The notes: generated from the sequence alone by a model not told the origin. A stretch of DNA of 64,000 nt from Bacteroidales bacterium (GCA_017535665.1 JAFXTS010000025.1:186001-250000), one strand, 5' to 3'. Positions 8,942-18,076 are shown, counted from the first letter of the stretch. A program made the numbers and translations.

Positions 8942-9139
8942 ATGAAAAAGTCGGAATATAATTTGATACTGGTGAAGAGCAAGGCGTTTGCGTTGAGGAT
9001 AATACGGCTGTATAAATATCTGTGTGAAGAGAAAAAGGAGTTTGTGTTGTCTAAACAGGTGCTCCGTAGCAGTACATGTATCGGTGCAAATGCAATGGAG
9101 GCTTCTTTTGAAAGCATTATACAGAAAACAAAGATCTAA
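8942..9139 (+). pseudogene. Four-helix-bundle (23S rRNA IVS-type) protein, truncated
   Basis: The 65-residue frame matches the first half of the small four-helix-bundle family first described from 23S rRNA intervening sequences: FALRIIRLYKYLCEEKKEFVLSKQVLRSSTCIGANAMEA is the family core. Full-length members are ~115-125 residues; this one stops at residue 65 after FESIIQKTKI, so helices 3-4 are missing. The start could be ATG 8942, or 8912 overlapping the Fic stop. No rRNA gene is nearby. It looks like a decayed copy. Confidence 0.7.
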
Positions 9140-9203
9140 TAACAAGCATCCTCAAATCTTCCCGCTCAAAATAATTGTACATTGTAAATTGTAAATTATA
9201 AAA

Positions 9204-10487
9204 ATGTCCCCTGAAGAGAGAAACCTTATCATCGAATTAGTGAAACGCGAAGTGGTGCCCGCCATAGGGTGCACCGAACCGATGGCTGTGGCATTAGCCG
9301 CCGCCCGCTGCACTGAGATTTTGGGCAGTGTGCCGAAACAGATCAGCGTGGAGCTGAGCGCCAACATGTTGAAAAATGCCATGGGGGTCGGCATACCCGG
9401 CACCGGCATGGTGGGACTGCCCATCGCCATCGCATTAGGCGCCATGGCCGGCAAGTCGGAATACCAGTTGGAGGTGCTGCGCGACATCACCCCCGAGGAT
9501 GTGGAGAAAGCCAAGGCCTACATTGCCCAGCAGCGCATCCATATCAGTCAGAAAAAAGACACCGAAGAGAAGCTGTATATTGAGGTGGTCGGACATAACG
9601 GGGAGGACAAGGCGCGGGTGGTGATCCGCGGCGAACACACCCACTTCAGCCACCTGTCGAAGAACGGCGAGGTGCTGCTTGACGAGGGAGTGACCTCCAC
9701 GACAGCGGAGGCGGGCAAGGCGCCCCGTCTCACGATGCGGCAGGTGTATGAGTTTGCCACCACCGCACCCGTCAACGAGATACGTTTCATTTTGGAGAGT
9801 GCCGAGCTGAACAAGCGGGCGGCGGAGATGTCGCTGCTGGCCAACTACGGTCACGCCTTGGGGCGCACCATCTTCACGCAGCCGAAGGAGCAGTTTTTCG
9901 GCAACGGCATCTACTCGAAGATTCTCGCCTACACCTCCGCCGCCTGCGACGCGCGTATGGCGGGCGTGAAGGTGCCCGTGATGAGCAACTCGGGCAGCGG
10001 CAACCAGGGCATCGCCGCAACGCTGCCGGTATGGGTATATGCCAAGGAGCGGCTGAAGAGCGAGGAGGAGCTCATCCGCGCACTGATGCTGAGCCACCTG
10101 ACGGTCATCTACATCAAGCAGAGTTTCGGACGCCTCTCGCCGCTGTGCGGCTGTGTGGTGGCCGCCACGGGTTCCGCCTGCGGCATCACCCACCTCATGG
10201 GCGGCGACTACCAGCAGGTGGTCTATGCCGTGAAGAATATGATCGCCAACATCACCGGCATGATCTGCGACGGGGCCAAGCCCAGCTGCGCCCTGAAGGT
10301 GGCGACGGGCGTGTCCACCGCCGTGCTCTCCGCCATGCTGGCCATGGAAGACAAAACCGTAAGCCCCGTGGAGGGCATCATTGATGAAGACATTGAGAAG
10401 TGCATCCGCAACCTCGCCAACATCGGACTTCAGGGCATGGCCGCCACCGACAGTCTGGTGCTGGACATCATGACACAGAAGGGGTAA
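9204..10487 (+). CDS. L-cysteine desulfidase / serine dehydratase alpha-family protein
   Basis: A 427-residue member of the CyuA/YhaM (UPF0597) family. These oxygen-sensitive iron-sulfur enzymes convert L-cysteine to pyruvate, ammonia and sulfide, or act on serine. Family hallmarks are an N-terminal GCTEP at residues 22-26, the Gly-rich segment SNSGSGNQGIAATLP, and clustered cysteines (PLCGCVVAATGSACG, MICDGAKPSCALK) that would hold the Fe-S cluster. It is soluble and cytoplasmic. It stands alone between the four-helix remnant and a convergent transglycosylase gene, preceded by an AATTG-type repeat rather than a clear -7 box. Cysteine versus serine specificity cannot be settled by reading. 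Confidence 0.88.
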   Translation: MSPEERNLIIELVKREVVPAIGCTEPMAVALAAARCTEILGSVPKQISVELSANMLKNAMGVGIPGTGMVGLPIAIALGAMAGKSEYQLEVLRDITPEDVEKAKAYIAQQRIHISQKKDTEEKLYIEVVGHNGEDKARVVIRGEHTHFSHLSKNGEVLLDEGVTSTTAEAGKAPRLTMRQVYEFATTAPVNEIRFILESAELNKRAAEMSLLANYGHALGRTIFTQPKEQFFGNGIYSKILAYTSAACDARMAGVKVPVMSNSGSGNQGIAATLPVWVYAKERLKSEEELIRALMLSHLTVIYIKQSFGRLSPLCGCVVAATGSACGITHLMGGDYQQVVYAVKNMIANITGMICDGAKPSCALKVATGVSTAVLSAMLAMEDKTVSPVEGIIDEDIEKCIRNLANIGLQGMAATDSLVLDIMTQKG

Positions 10488-10495
10488 GGAGAGGG

Positions 10496-11866
10496 CTACT
10501 TCCCCGCCGGAAGGCTCATCCGATAACCGTGGTAACGGTTCATCACTGCCTCCACATAGTTGACGGTATGGCGCCCCGGATAGTAACCGCATTTCACAAC
10601 CGGGTCGGAGTAGTATTTGTGTTCCTTTTTTAAGAGAAGATACTGGGAGACCTCTTTCCATAAGGTGACATCGCCGCCATATTTAATGCAGAGCTCGCAG
10701 GCATCCACAACGTGACCGCTGCCGGCGTTGTAGGCCGCCGCAACGTAATAGAGCCGCTCGTCGGCATCTTCCACATACTTGGCAAACATGTGGTCAAGGC
10801 GGGCCAACAGCCGCACCCCCGCACAGATCTGCTGCTCCACCGAAGAGGTGTCGCTGACCCCGAAATTGGCTGCCGTGGCAGGCATCATCTGCATAACACC
10901 AAAACTTCCTCCCATCCCCACCAAGTCGGTCTTGAAGCCCGACTCCTGCCGTATGATGGAAGATACAAACCGCCAGTCCACACCATATTTCGTACCGTAA
11001 CGCTTCATAACGGCATCGTAAGAGGAGATGCTGCGCTTGCGTTTTTCACGTCCACCGCCCAGAATATAACGGGAGTGAGGATGAAAATACTTGTTGCATA
11101 GTTTGGCGTATTTCTCTGTCTGTCTGAACGATACGAGCCAATTGTTAATACTGTCATTCTTGGAGATGTTGGCTGGATTGAGCACCCAGCGGCGTTCCAC
11201 CTCTGGACCGATACTCTTCACAATCTGCAAATCAGAATAGAAGGGGTTGAGCATGATGGCTGTATTGCAGTCGGTGACGAGATAGTGGATGCTGTCGTCT
11301 TGCAGTAGTTCCACCAGTTCCTCGGCCAGAAGCGTATCGGAGCAGAACTGCCATTTCCCGTTTACTACCGGAAGCGAGTCGTTGTTGATGATGCAGGGGA
11401 AATGGGAAGGGACATGGATAACATCGGCTGTATCGGGGAGAGCTTTTCGATGTTGAAGGAGCACTGGATGAAAAGTGGAATGCGGTTCTGATAAGCAGAG
11501 CTTGTCGCGGTTGGACTGGTTGGGGTCCACATCGAAGGCGATGATGTCAAAGTCGCTGGTGAAGAAATGGGAGCGCACCTCTTCAGGGTCTGTGGTAAAG
11601 GTGAATTGGATGTCTTTCTGGAGCGAGTCACCAAGGATGTTCAGCAGTTCGTACTGGAAGCCGACTGTCGTACCACGATAAAGAAAGTAATCGGAAGAGT
11701 GGCAGAACAGCAGCACGTGAAGGGTGTTGGTGCGGTTCTCCACATAAACCACGTCATCTTTTGGGATGGGGGTATAGACCGGTTGGGGACGACACAACAC
11801 CAACAGCATCACCACGGCGGTGGCGATGGCAAAGGCGGCGTACAGAAAAACGGAACGTTTGTTCAA
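10496..11866 (-). CDS. MltF-like membrane-bound lytic transglycosylase
   Basis: A 456-residue envelope enzyme. It has an N-terminal membrane anchor (~5-25), then a periplasmic solute-binding-protein-like domain (type 3, ~45-270), and a C-terminal SLT transglycosylase domain starting near KYGVDWRFVSSIIRQESGF, where the Glu of RQES is the catalytic residue; GVMQMMPATAANFG is the second SLT motif. MltF enzymes cleave peptidoglycan glycan strands non-hydrolytically. It starts 2 bp after the stop of an upstream small lipoprotein gene, so the two form an operon. MltF is the closest named relative by architecture, but orthology is not proven. Confidence 0.88.
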   Translation of the reverse strand: MNKRSVFLYAAFAIATAVVMLLVLCRPQPVYTPIPKDDVVYVENRTNTLHVLLFCHSSDYFLYRGTTVGFQYELLNILGDSLQKDIQFTFTTDPEEVRSHFFTSDFDIIAFDVDPNQSNRDKLCLSEPHSTFHPVLLQHRKALPDTADVIHVPSHFPCIINNDSLPVVNGKWQFCSDTLLAEELVELLQDDSIHYLVTDCNTAIMLNPFYSDLQIVKSIGPEVERRWVLNPANISKNDSINNWLVSFRQTEKYAKLCNKYFHPHSRYILGGGREKRKRSISSYDAVMKRYGTKYGVDWRFVSSIIRQESGFKTDLVGMGGSFGVMQMMPATAANFGVSDTSSVEQQICAGVRLLARLDHMFAKYVEDADERLYYVAAAYNAGSGHVVDACELCIKYGGDVTLWKEVSQYLLLKKEHKYYSDPVVKCGYYPGRHTVNYVEAVMNRYHGYRMSLPAGK

Positions 11867-11868
11867 AA

Positions 11869-12273
11869 CTACTGGGCTTCGGTAGCCAAAATGTACTGCT
11901 CGACGGCCTCACCAGGTTCAAGTTTCACACGACCGGTGCCCACATAATAATCACGATGCTGAATATTATTAGTATCGATCCAAGAGCTGTCGTACACGGC
12001 TTCCACATCCAGAAGAGCTTCGTATTTGAAGGTATGGGTGAAGACACCATTCTGGTCGGTATAGCCTTCGGCTTTGGCGAAGTCGGCATAATTGTCTTCC
12101 AGGCCGACACGCACCATGCAGTGGGGCAGTGCGTCGGCGGTGTCGATGCCAGTAGTGGTTTTATGGACATGAAGAACCAAATCACAGACGGGTTCCTTGC
12201 ACTGTGTGAAAAGCGTCACGAAACAGATGGCGGCCAGCGCATAAAAAGCAATTGCAATTTTCTTCATTTTCAT
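11869..12273 (-). CDS. Small predicted lipoprotein
   Basis: A 134-residue protein with a lipoprotein signal peptide (MKMKKIAIAFYALAAICF, lipobox FTQC), so it is probably attached to the envelope. The mature part looks like a beta-sandwich (transthyretin or carboxypeptidase-regulatory-like), judging from alternating hydrophobic strands and GYTDQNGVFTHTF, a pattern common in such domains. It is first in an operon with the MltF-like transglycosylase, which suggests a role in cell-wall turnover. Function is not recognised. The start may be ATG 12273 or the in-frame ATG 12267. Confidence 0.7.
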   Translation of the reverse strand: MKMKKIAIAFYALAAICFVTLFTQCKEPVCDLVLHVHKTTTGIDTADALPHCMVRVGLEDNYADFAKAEGYTDQNGVFTHTFKYEALLDVEAVYDSSWIDTNNIQHRDYYVGTGRVKLEPGEAVEQYILATEAQ

Positions 12274-12300
12274 CAGATTTTTATAAAATTATTTGAACCG

Positions 12301-12308
12301 CAAAAGTA
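12301..12308 (-). promoter_or_regulatory. -7 promoter box for lipoprotein-mltF operon
   Basis: The complement reads TACTTTTG followed by C, 28 bp upstream of the lipoprotein start. Confidence 0.6.
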
Positions 12309-12412
12309 AACAAAATTTCTCAATTTGCAAGCCTTCATACGAAAATTCACAATTTTTGTTTCACGGGGGGTGCAATCTGCGCTCATCGGTTGGAGTAATC
12401 GGAAAAAAGATG

Positions 12413-12420
12413 TATTTTTG
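12413..12420 (+). promoter_or_regulatory. -7 promoter box for pth operon
   Basis: TATTTTTG followed by C. It shows that the transcript starts downstream of the in-frame ATGs at 12293 and 12410, and so favours the GTG start at 12440 for pth. Confidence 0.7.
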
Positions 12421-12439
12421 CAAGTTCAAATTTTGTATA

Positions 12440-13057
12440 GTGGAAAATAGCAGAAAATTCATCATATTCGGGCTGGGGAACGCTGAAGACCAATATACTG
12501 GCACTCGTCATAATATTGGTTTTGAGGTAGTTAATGCTTTGGCGAAGAAATTGTCGGTCACTTTCCGCACCGACCGTCATGCCTACGTGGCGGAGGGGAA
12601 ATACAAGGGCCGCACGCTCATCTTGGTGATGCCCACCACCTATATGAACCTGAGTGGCAAGGCGGTGAAATACTGGATGGAGCATGAGAAGGTGGAGGAA
12701 GACAACATTTTGGTCATCTGCGACGACATCGACCTGCCGCCCGGACAGCTTCGCATGAGAGGAAAAGGCAGCGGCGGCACGCACAACGGGCTGAACGACA
12801 TCATCGAGCGGGTGGGCAACGGCGACTTCCCGCGGCTGCGTTTCGGCGTTGGCCACGACTTCCCGCAAGGCTACCAGATCGAGTATGTGCTGGGACGGTT
12901 CGACAAGAAAGAGATGACCGAGACCATCGAACCGGCCATCGAGACCGCCACCGAGATGGTGCTTTCGTTCGCCACAGCAGGCCTCCAGCGCACCATGAGC
13001 CAGTTCAACACCCCGAAAAAGAAACCCACACCAACCCCCGACACCGATGAGAAATAG
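12440..13057 (+). CDS. pth: Peptidyl-tRNA hydrolase
   Basis: Pth recycles peptidyl-tRNA released from stalled ribosomes. The frame is open from 12293, but the upstream part overlaps the promoter and has no family similarity. GTG 12440 gives a 205-residue protein starting just before the conserved KFIIFGLGN. Catalytic-site features are present: GTRHNIGF (His24), MPTTYMNLSG, CDDIDLPPGQLRMRGKGSGGTHNGL and the RLRFGVG segment. The Lys/Pro-rich tail is normal variation. It overlaps the next gene by 11 bp and heads an operon of envelope genes (two beta-barrels and an O-antigen ligase). Confidence 0.93.
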   Translation: MENSRKFIIFGLGNAEDQYTGTRHNIGFEVVNALAKKLSVTFRTDRHAYVAEGKYKGRTLILVMPTTYMNLSGKAVKYWMEHEKVEEDNILVICDDIDLPPGQLRMRGKGSGGTHNGLNDIIERVGNGDFPRLRFGVGHDFPQGYQIEYVLGRFDKKEMTETIEPAIETATEMVLSFATAGLQRTMSQFNTPKKKPTPTPDTDEK

Positions 13058-13730
13058 AGTCCTCACCCTCATATTTGTGCTGACGGCGGCTTTTTCCGCC
13101 CTCCACGCCACCAACGGCGACTCGCTGAAGCGCGCCCTTCCCCTTCCCTCCCCGATGGGCGGACAGGAGATACAGTTGCAGAACAAGGAGTTGGAAAACT
13201 ATCTGCACATCGGCTTCCGTCTCGGCACCGACTTCGTGATCAGCAACCGCCAGCTGTCGAACTTCGACAAGTTGGAGAGCGTTTTTTCCGGCACCTTCGG
13301 CTTCTTCGCACGAGGCGGCTACCAGTATGTGTTTGGAGAGTTGGGACTTCAGTACATGTTTTTCAAAGGGCATTATGAAGCCTACACCCTTGACTCCGTC
13401 TTCATGGGCAGAGAGACGGTGGAGAGCCGCTACCTGCAAATTCCGCTCCGCGTGCTCGGCTATTTCCCTGTAGGTCAGCGCAAAATTGTGGCCCTCATGC
13501 CCCATATCGGCATCATGTACCAGCCGCTCATCCATGTCACCAACAACGACATCAAATATAGCAAGCACAACCTCATGCAGCACCAGTTCCTCTATCAGGC
13601 GGGATTTGGTTGCCGCATCAAATTCTTCACCGTGGAGGTGGCATATAAGCGCGCCATCAGACCTTTCTTCCAAGACAGAACCTCAGTAAAACAATCGTTT
13701 ATCAACGTGATGGTCGGATTCCAATTTTAG
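13047..13730 (+). CDS. Outer-membrane beta-barrel protein (PorT-like fold)
   Basis: A 227-residue exported protein with a signal peptide (MRNRVLTLIFVLTAAFSALHA). The mature chain alternates hydrophobic and polar residues in about eight strands and ends in aromatic FQF, as expected for an outer-membrane beta-barrel of the OMP_b-brl/PorT type. It overlaps pth by 11 bp and lies 8 bp before a larger porin, so it belongs to the pth-porin operon. PorT itself is a T9SS component, and T9SS substrates occur in this window, but the resemblance is only at fold level; I do not claim it is PorT. Confidence 0.7.
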   Translation: MRNRVLTLIFVLTAAFSALHATNGDSLKRALPLPSPMGGQEIQLQNKELENYLHIGFRLGTDFVISNRQLSNFDKLESVFSGTFGFFARGGYQYVFGELGLQYMFFKGHYEAYTLDSVFMGRETVESRYLQIPLRVLGYFPVGQRKIVALMPHIGIMYQPLIHVTNNDIKYSKHNLMQHQFLYQAGFGCRIKFFTVEVAYKRAIRPFFQDRTSVKQSFINVMVGFQF

Positions 13731-13738
13731 CATTTTCT

Positions 13739-15697
13739 ATGAAACACTACCGCTATCTCATCCTTCTTCTCCTGCTTCCCCTGGCAGCTTTTCCGGCTTT
13801 TGCCCAGGAGGAGAAAGAGGAGGCGGAAGACCCGTTCCATCATGAGGTGGACTCCGCAATGGCCATCTCTCCCTCCTATCTTCCCACATCCTACACCCAA
13901 TGCGGCACCACTTTCTTCCAACCTGTTGATTACAAAGAAATTGACACCACCATCGGATTGGTCTATCAGTTCGACCCCCTCTTACGAAATGAGAACCTGT
14001 TCCAATCTTTGGGCATTCACGGACAGGCACACAAGCCGATGAATTTCTCTTTCACCAAAGAGCCCGGTTTTTCGCTGTTCACCAATCCCTATCCCCTATA
14101 TTTCAAAAATCAAAGCGATTTAAAATACTACAAACTAAAGACTTCCTATACCCAAATTGCGTACACCTACAGTTTAGAGACCGAGAACACCCTTTATGCC
14201 ACCCACGCGCAGAACATCCGCGACCTTTTCAACATCGCGTTCAACTTGCGCGGCTATCTCAATGAAGGGTATTTCAGCAACCAGAACACACGCAATATCG
14301 TAGCCGACATACTCGGTCATTTCCAGACGCGCAACGAGGTGTATGGTTTCCGCATCAGTTACATCATCAATTTTTTCAATATGCAGGAAAACGGCGGTTT
14401 GAAGAACATACAGGACTTTTACGACCACACCTCCAAACTGCTGTCGGGCTACAATATGAAACTTTACGATGCCACCTCGCGCACCCTCACCCACGACCTG
14501 ATGTTCCAGCAGTATGTGAACATCAAATCGAAGAAGAAGACTAAGAGCGGCAACGACAAGCACTGGGGCACCTTCACCCATACGTTCCAGTTCCGGCACC
14601 AGAGTTATCTTTTCAGCGACTCCCCTACCGACTCCCTCTCTTATCCCAACAGTCCTTACTCTCTCGCCACCGACTCCATCAAGGACTCGCTGACCTTCTA
14701 CACCATTTGCAATACCTTACAGTATTCGACCTTCAGGCCATACAAAGAGCCGATCAACCCAAACAACTTTGTGCATTTCACTGGCGGTATCACGCATGAG
14801 TACACCCATTTCCAGTCGGCATTTTACTTCGGCAACTCCTTTATACCTTTTGCACAAGCCCATATCCGTCTCCTCAAAGTCATCGACCTGCACGCCAAAC
14901 TCGCCTACACCTTAGGGCGCAAGCCCAACGAAGAGAGCCGTGCCAGCGTGTCGGGTGGCTGCTACCAGAGAAACGACCTCTATTTTTCCGCCGCCATCCA
15001 GGCTCGATTAGACAAAAAAGAGAACCACCATATCGGCTGCGACTTCGACTTCTTCTACCTCACCCCCGACTACATCTTCTCCCATTTTTCTGACAATAAA
15101 TTTTATTGGAATTTGAAATGGAAAAAGGAGAACATTGTACGTCTTTCCCCCTACTGGCAGTACAAGGACTATCGCATAGAGTTCAACTACTATATGCTCC
15201 ACAACTACGTGTATTTCAATGAAGAACTCACCCCTACCCTGTTGGATGCTTACGCCAATATCATCCAGCTGCATCTCTACGCTCCCTTCCGCTATAAAGG
15301 GCTCGGCATCCTTTTCAACGGATACCTGCAATACTCCAACAAGGATGTGATACAGGTGCCTGTTTTTGCCGGCCAACTCGACCTTTTCTACCGTTTCAAC
15401 ATCTTCAAAAACAAAGCCCAACTCCAATTGGGGCTGAACGCCGCTTACAACACCAGTTACTATGCGGATGCCTACTACCCGCTACTGCACCAGTTCTACC
15501 ACCAGCACGAGGTGAAGGTGGGCAACTACTGCTACCTTGACCTTTACCTTGCCATCCGCGTTCAGCGTATCAACATATTCTTCAAAGGTACCCATCTGCT
15601 CTGTGGTTTGATGGGGTTCCGTTATTTCACCACGCCCGACTATCCGATGCAGAGCCCCGGCTTCTCCGTCGGCATCACCTGGCGTTTTCACGATTAA
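13739..15697 (+). CDS. Putative porin (Porin_10 family)
   Basis: A 652-residue outer-membrane protein with a signal peptide (cleavage probably after FPAFAQ). Tyr/Phe-rich beta strands run through the whole mature chain (for example YSLETENTLYATHAQN and YNYYMLHNYVYFNEELTPTLLDAYANI-like segments), and the chain ends with WRFHD. Length and composition fit the Bacteroidota putative porin family (PF14121-like). No plug or TonB box is visible, so passive diffusion rather than active uptake is likely. It lies between a small beta-barrel and an O-antigen ligase gene, 6 bp from the latter. Confidence 0.82.
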   Translation: MKHYRYLILLLLLPLAAFPAFAQEEKEEAEDPFHHEVDSAMAISPSYLPTSYTQCGTTFFQPVDYKEIDTTIGLVYQFDPLLRNENLFQSLGIHGQAHKPMNFSFTKEPGFSLFTNPYPLYFKNQSDLKYYKLKTSYTQIAYTYSLETENTLYATHAQNIRDLFNIAFNLRGYLNEGYFSNQNTRNIVADILGHFQTRNEVYGFRISYIINFFNMQENGGLKNIQDFYDHTSKLLSGYNMKLYDATSRTLTHDLMFQQYVNIKSKKKTKSGNDKHWGTFTHTFQFRHQSYLFSDSPTDSLSYPNSPYSLATDSIKDSLTFYTICNTLQYSTFRPYKEPINPNNFVHFTGGITHEYTHFQSAFYFGNSFIPFAQAHIRLLKVIDLHAKLAYTLGRKPNEESRASVSGGCYQRNDLYFSAAIQARLDKKENHHIGCDFDFFYLTPDYIFSHFSDNKFYWNLKWKKENIVRLSPYWQYKDYRIEFNYYMLHNYVYFNEELTPTLLDAYANIIQLHLYAPFRYKGLGILFNGYLQYSNKDVIQVPVFAGQLDLFYRFNIFKNKAQLQLGLNAAYNTSYYADAYYPLLHQFYHQHEVKVGNYCYLDLYLAIRVQRINIFFKGTHLLCGLMGFRYFTTPDYPMQSPGFSVGITWRFHD

Positions 15698-15703
15698 CCC
15701 ACC

Positions 15704-17056
15704 ATGTCCAACACCCGCCGACAAGAAATCTTCCACCACATCAACGTTGCCCTGCTGTTTCTCACAGCGGGGGCGTTCATCGCGAGTCAGTTTCTCTTTC
15801 TGACTCTTGCGTGCCTGTGGCTGCTGATGGCGATGATAGAGTGGAACTGGAAGGAGCGCTACAACACCCTGAAAGAGAGTCGTTTGTTGCCGCTTGCCGC
15901 CTGTTTCCTCGGGCTGTACCTCTGCTACGTGTTCAGTCCGCTGCTGTCGGCCAATGTGGGGAAGGCCATTTCCGACTGGGAATACAAGATCTGGTTTTTG
16001 GTGGCGCCGATCTGTGTCATGCCACTCATCCCGAGGCTAAAACGCTGGCAGTTTGTGCTGAGCCTCATCCTTTTCGTGGTGCCCATCCTGCTGTGGGCCA
16101 TCATCAGCATGGCGCACTCCGCCTACATGTACCACCAGACCGGTTTCACCTTCCACCTGTTTTACCAACATGCCTGCCTGCAAACCTCCATTCCGCTCAC
16201 CTTCTGTCACCCCTCCTATTTTGCTATGTATGAGATTATTGCATGGATCATCGCAGCGGAGTTATTACTGCGGAAAAACGATTGGGCAGAGCATCGCCGA
16301 GTGGGCATCGGGGTGGCGGTGTTGATGGGAATCACCCTGCTATTTCTGCCCATACACATCTTCTTTTTACAGTCGAAGATGGGTTTTGTGCTGTTCGGGG
16401 TCACTCTGCTCATCTATGTTGTGATTGCCCTGAACCGCGGAAAGCGGCGTTGGGTGCTCACCGCGTTGGTGCTGGCCGCCATCATCGGAAGTGTGGCCGG
16501 ATACATTTACAAGGAACACGGACGGGTGACCAAGAACTGCGACAACCGCATCGCCAACAGTTTCATCAACCTGAAGACCGCCGACCGCGACGACCCGCGT
16601 GAGAGCAGTGCCATCCGTATAGCGTTGTGGAAGAACGCGATGGAAATCGGCAAAGAGCATTGGTTCTGTGGCATCGGTACGGGCGATGTGATTGATGAAT
16701 TGCACGAGAAATCTGTTGAGCATCAGTACAAACACATTTCATCCGGCAAGTTCAACTGTCACAACCAGTACTTGCAGGTGTGGTTGGGCATCGGAGTTCC
16801 CGGGCTGCTCCTGTTTGTCGCCATTTTTGGCATTGCCTTTTTCATCTGCGTGCGCAAACGAAATCTGGCCGGTGCCATTATCATCGCGACATTTGCCCTT
16901 AACTTATTTGTAGAATGTATGTTGGAAAGATATGCGGGGGCAACCCTCATCCCCATTCTTACTGCCTTTATCTGCAGTATGCCACCAACTAAGCCGTACG
17001 TGGAAAAGTCGGCGTCACATAATCGCGAAGCTCTTCCATCAACTTCTTGCGAATGA
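15704..17056 (+). CDS. O-antigen ligase family membrane protein
   Basis: A 450-residue polytopic inner-membrane protein with about ten hydrophobic segments and a large periplasmic loop of the Wzy_C/WaaL type around residues 285-345 (RESSAIRIALWKNAMEIGKEHWFCGIGTGDV, then FNCHNQYLQVWLGIGVPG). Such proteins join or polymerise surface polysaccharide. No other glycan genes are adjacent. The last 68 bp overlap, tail to tail, the end of the ECF sigma gene on the other strand. Whether it ligates O-antigen to lipid A or polymerises repeat units cannot be decided. Confidence 0.85.
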   Translation: MSNTRRQEIFHHINVALLFLTAGAFIASQFLFLTLACLWLLMAMIEWNWKERYNTLKESRLLPLAACFLGLYLCYVFSPLLSANVGKAISDWEYKIWFLVAPICVMPLIPRLKRWQFVLSLILFVVPILLWAIISMAHSAYMYHQTGFTFHLFYQHACLQTSIPLTFCHPSYFAMYEIIAWIIAAELLLRKNDWAEHRRVGIGVAVLMGITLLFLPIHIFFLQSKMGFVLFGVTLLIYVVIALNRGKRRWVLTALVLAAIIGSVAGYIYKEHGRVTKNCDNRIANSFINLKTADRDDPRESSAIRIALWKNAMEIGKEHWFCGIGTGDVIDELHEKSVEHQYKHISSGKFNCHNQYLQVWLGIGVPGLLLFVAIFGIAFFICVRKRNLAGAIIIATFALNLFVECMLERYAGATLIPILTAFICSMPPTKPYVEKSASHNREALPSTSCE

Positions 17057-17525
17057 AGAAGATACGACTCTTTACCGTACCAATTGACAGTCCCAACTCA
17101 TCGGCAATTTCCTGATATTTATAACCATCCACAAACATCTCGAACGGTTTGCGCTGGTCGGGGTCTTTCGCGGTAATGCGTCCATTTATATCCTTTACAA
17201 AATACTGAATATCAGCACTGTCAGCAGGATTATAGCGATAATTCTCATACCCTTGCGGCACATGCGTTTCCGACACCACCAAGTTGCGCTGGTTCCTGCG
17301 ATATTCGTTCAAAAAAGTATTGCGCATGATGGTGAACACCCATGCCTTCAGGTTGGTTTCCTCGCGGTATTGGTTGCTATAAAGCATCACCTTCAGATAG
17401 GTATTCTGAATCAAATCCTCCTGATCTTCCCGAACGGGAGTGAGCGAAGCGGCATACCGGCGCAAGTCGGCATCCATCAACATCACCTCCTGTATGATAT
17501 TCCCTCTTTCGTTTTCCATTGGCAT
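16989..17525 (-). CDS. ECF-type RNA polymerase sigma factor
   Basis: The start is placed at ATG 17525 (or 17519), after removing an N-terminal stretch that overlaps the presumed promoter; length is about 178 residues. Region 2 spans roughly residues 15-85 (DLIQNTYLKVMLYSNQYREETNLKAWVFTIMRNTFLNEYRR) and region 4 is C-terminal (GYKYQEIADELGLSIGTVKSRIFFIRKKLMEEL). It would direct transcription of a stimulus-responsive set. No anti-sigma gene is adjacent, as in Bacteroidetes ECFs regulated by other means. Its 3' end overlaps the O-antigen ligase gene by 68 bp. Confidence 0.9.
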   Translation of the reverse strand: MPMENERGNIIQEVMLMDADLRRYAASLTPVREDQEDLIQNTYLKVMLYSNQYREETNLKAWVFTIMRNTFLNEYRRNQRNLVVSETHVPQGYENYRYNPADSADIQYFVKDINGRITAKDPDQRKPFEMFVDGYKYQEIADELGLSIGTVKSRIFFIRKKLMEELRDYVTPTFPRTA

Positions 17526-17572
17526 AAAATTACAATGGAAAGGGTATGCAAAGACCATACCAAAATGCCAAA

Positions 17573-18076
17573 CTATCGCTTCCGCACCACCAATGGCGTG
17601 GTTTCTATCTCGTTGCTCTCGTGAAGGGACCTGTCAACTATATGACAGCGAAACAAAATGGTGTCGGTGGGATGAGTCAGGTCGTAGTCGTTGATATTCA
17701 AATTGATACTGATATCGCCTTCTATTGACTCTGGCACGCTGTTGCTCAGTCTTGGAATTCTTTGATTAAATGTAATCCCTTGAAATTCAATTTTTTGAAA
17801 AACACCATTAATCTTTTTATAATAATCGATAAAACAATTATAATAATAGTATGACGAACTGTCAAATGGTGCTGACAGGTCGTTGCTGCCGAGTCCGATA
17901 TCGCCGTCACCGTCCTGAAAGTGGAAAGTAAGCGTTGCCTTGTCATCAACGTTCGTGCCGTTGTCAATCTTTTCGAGGCTGACAAAAGTGATCTCCGGTT
18001 CCACGGGGAACTTCTCTCGTTCGCCGCAGCTGGTCAGCGCCAGCAGCAATATCAGGAAAGGGACAAGGTGTTTCAT
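17573..18076 (-). CDS. Predicted lipoprotein of unknown function
   Basis: A 167-residue protein beginning at ATG 18076 with a lipoprotein signal (MKHLVPFLILLLALTSC; lipobox ALTSC). The mature region has Asp/Gly-rich loops (FHFQDGDGDIGLGSNDL) and a beta-rich pattern typical of Bacteroidota envelope lipoproteins that carry a DGDGDIG motif, in which the Asp residues may bind calcium. It is transcribed towards the ECF sigma gene 47 bp away but has its own promoter (18120-18127). Function is not recognised. Confidence 0.8.
   Translation of the reverse strand: MKHLVPFLILLLALTSCGEREKFPVEPEITFVSLEKIDNGTNVDDKATLTFHFQDGDGDIGLGSNDLSAPFDSSSYYYYNCFIDYYKKINGVFQKIEFQGITFNQRIPRLSNSVPESIEGDISINLNINDYDLTHPTDTILFRCHIVDRSLHESNEIETTPLVVRKR

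Noticed and set aside
9435-10661. A 408-codon open frame antisense to the cysteine desulfidase gene
   Set aside because: The composition (many His, Gly, Arg) is that of a reverse-complement shadow, and the sense strand carries a clear conserved protein.
12293-12439. N-terminal extension of peptidyl-tRNA hydrolase
   Set aside because: The -7 box at 12413-12420 lies inside it, and the family similarity begins after 12440.
13047-13730. Assignment of the small beta-barrel as the T9SS protein PorT
   Set aside because: Only fold-level resemblance is visible, and no other T9SS machinery genes are adjacent.
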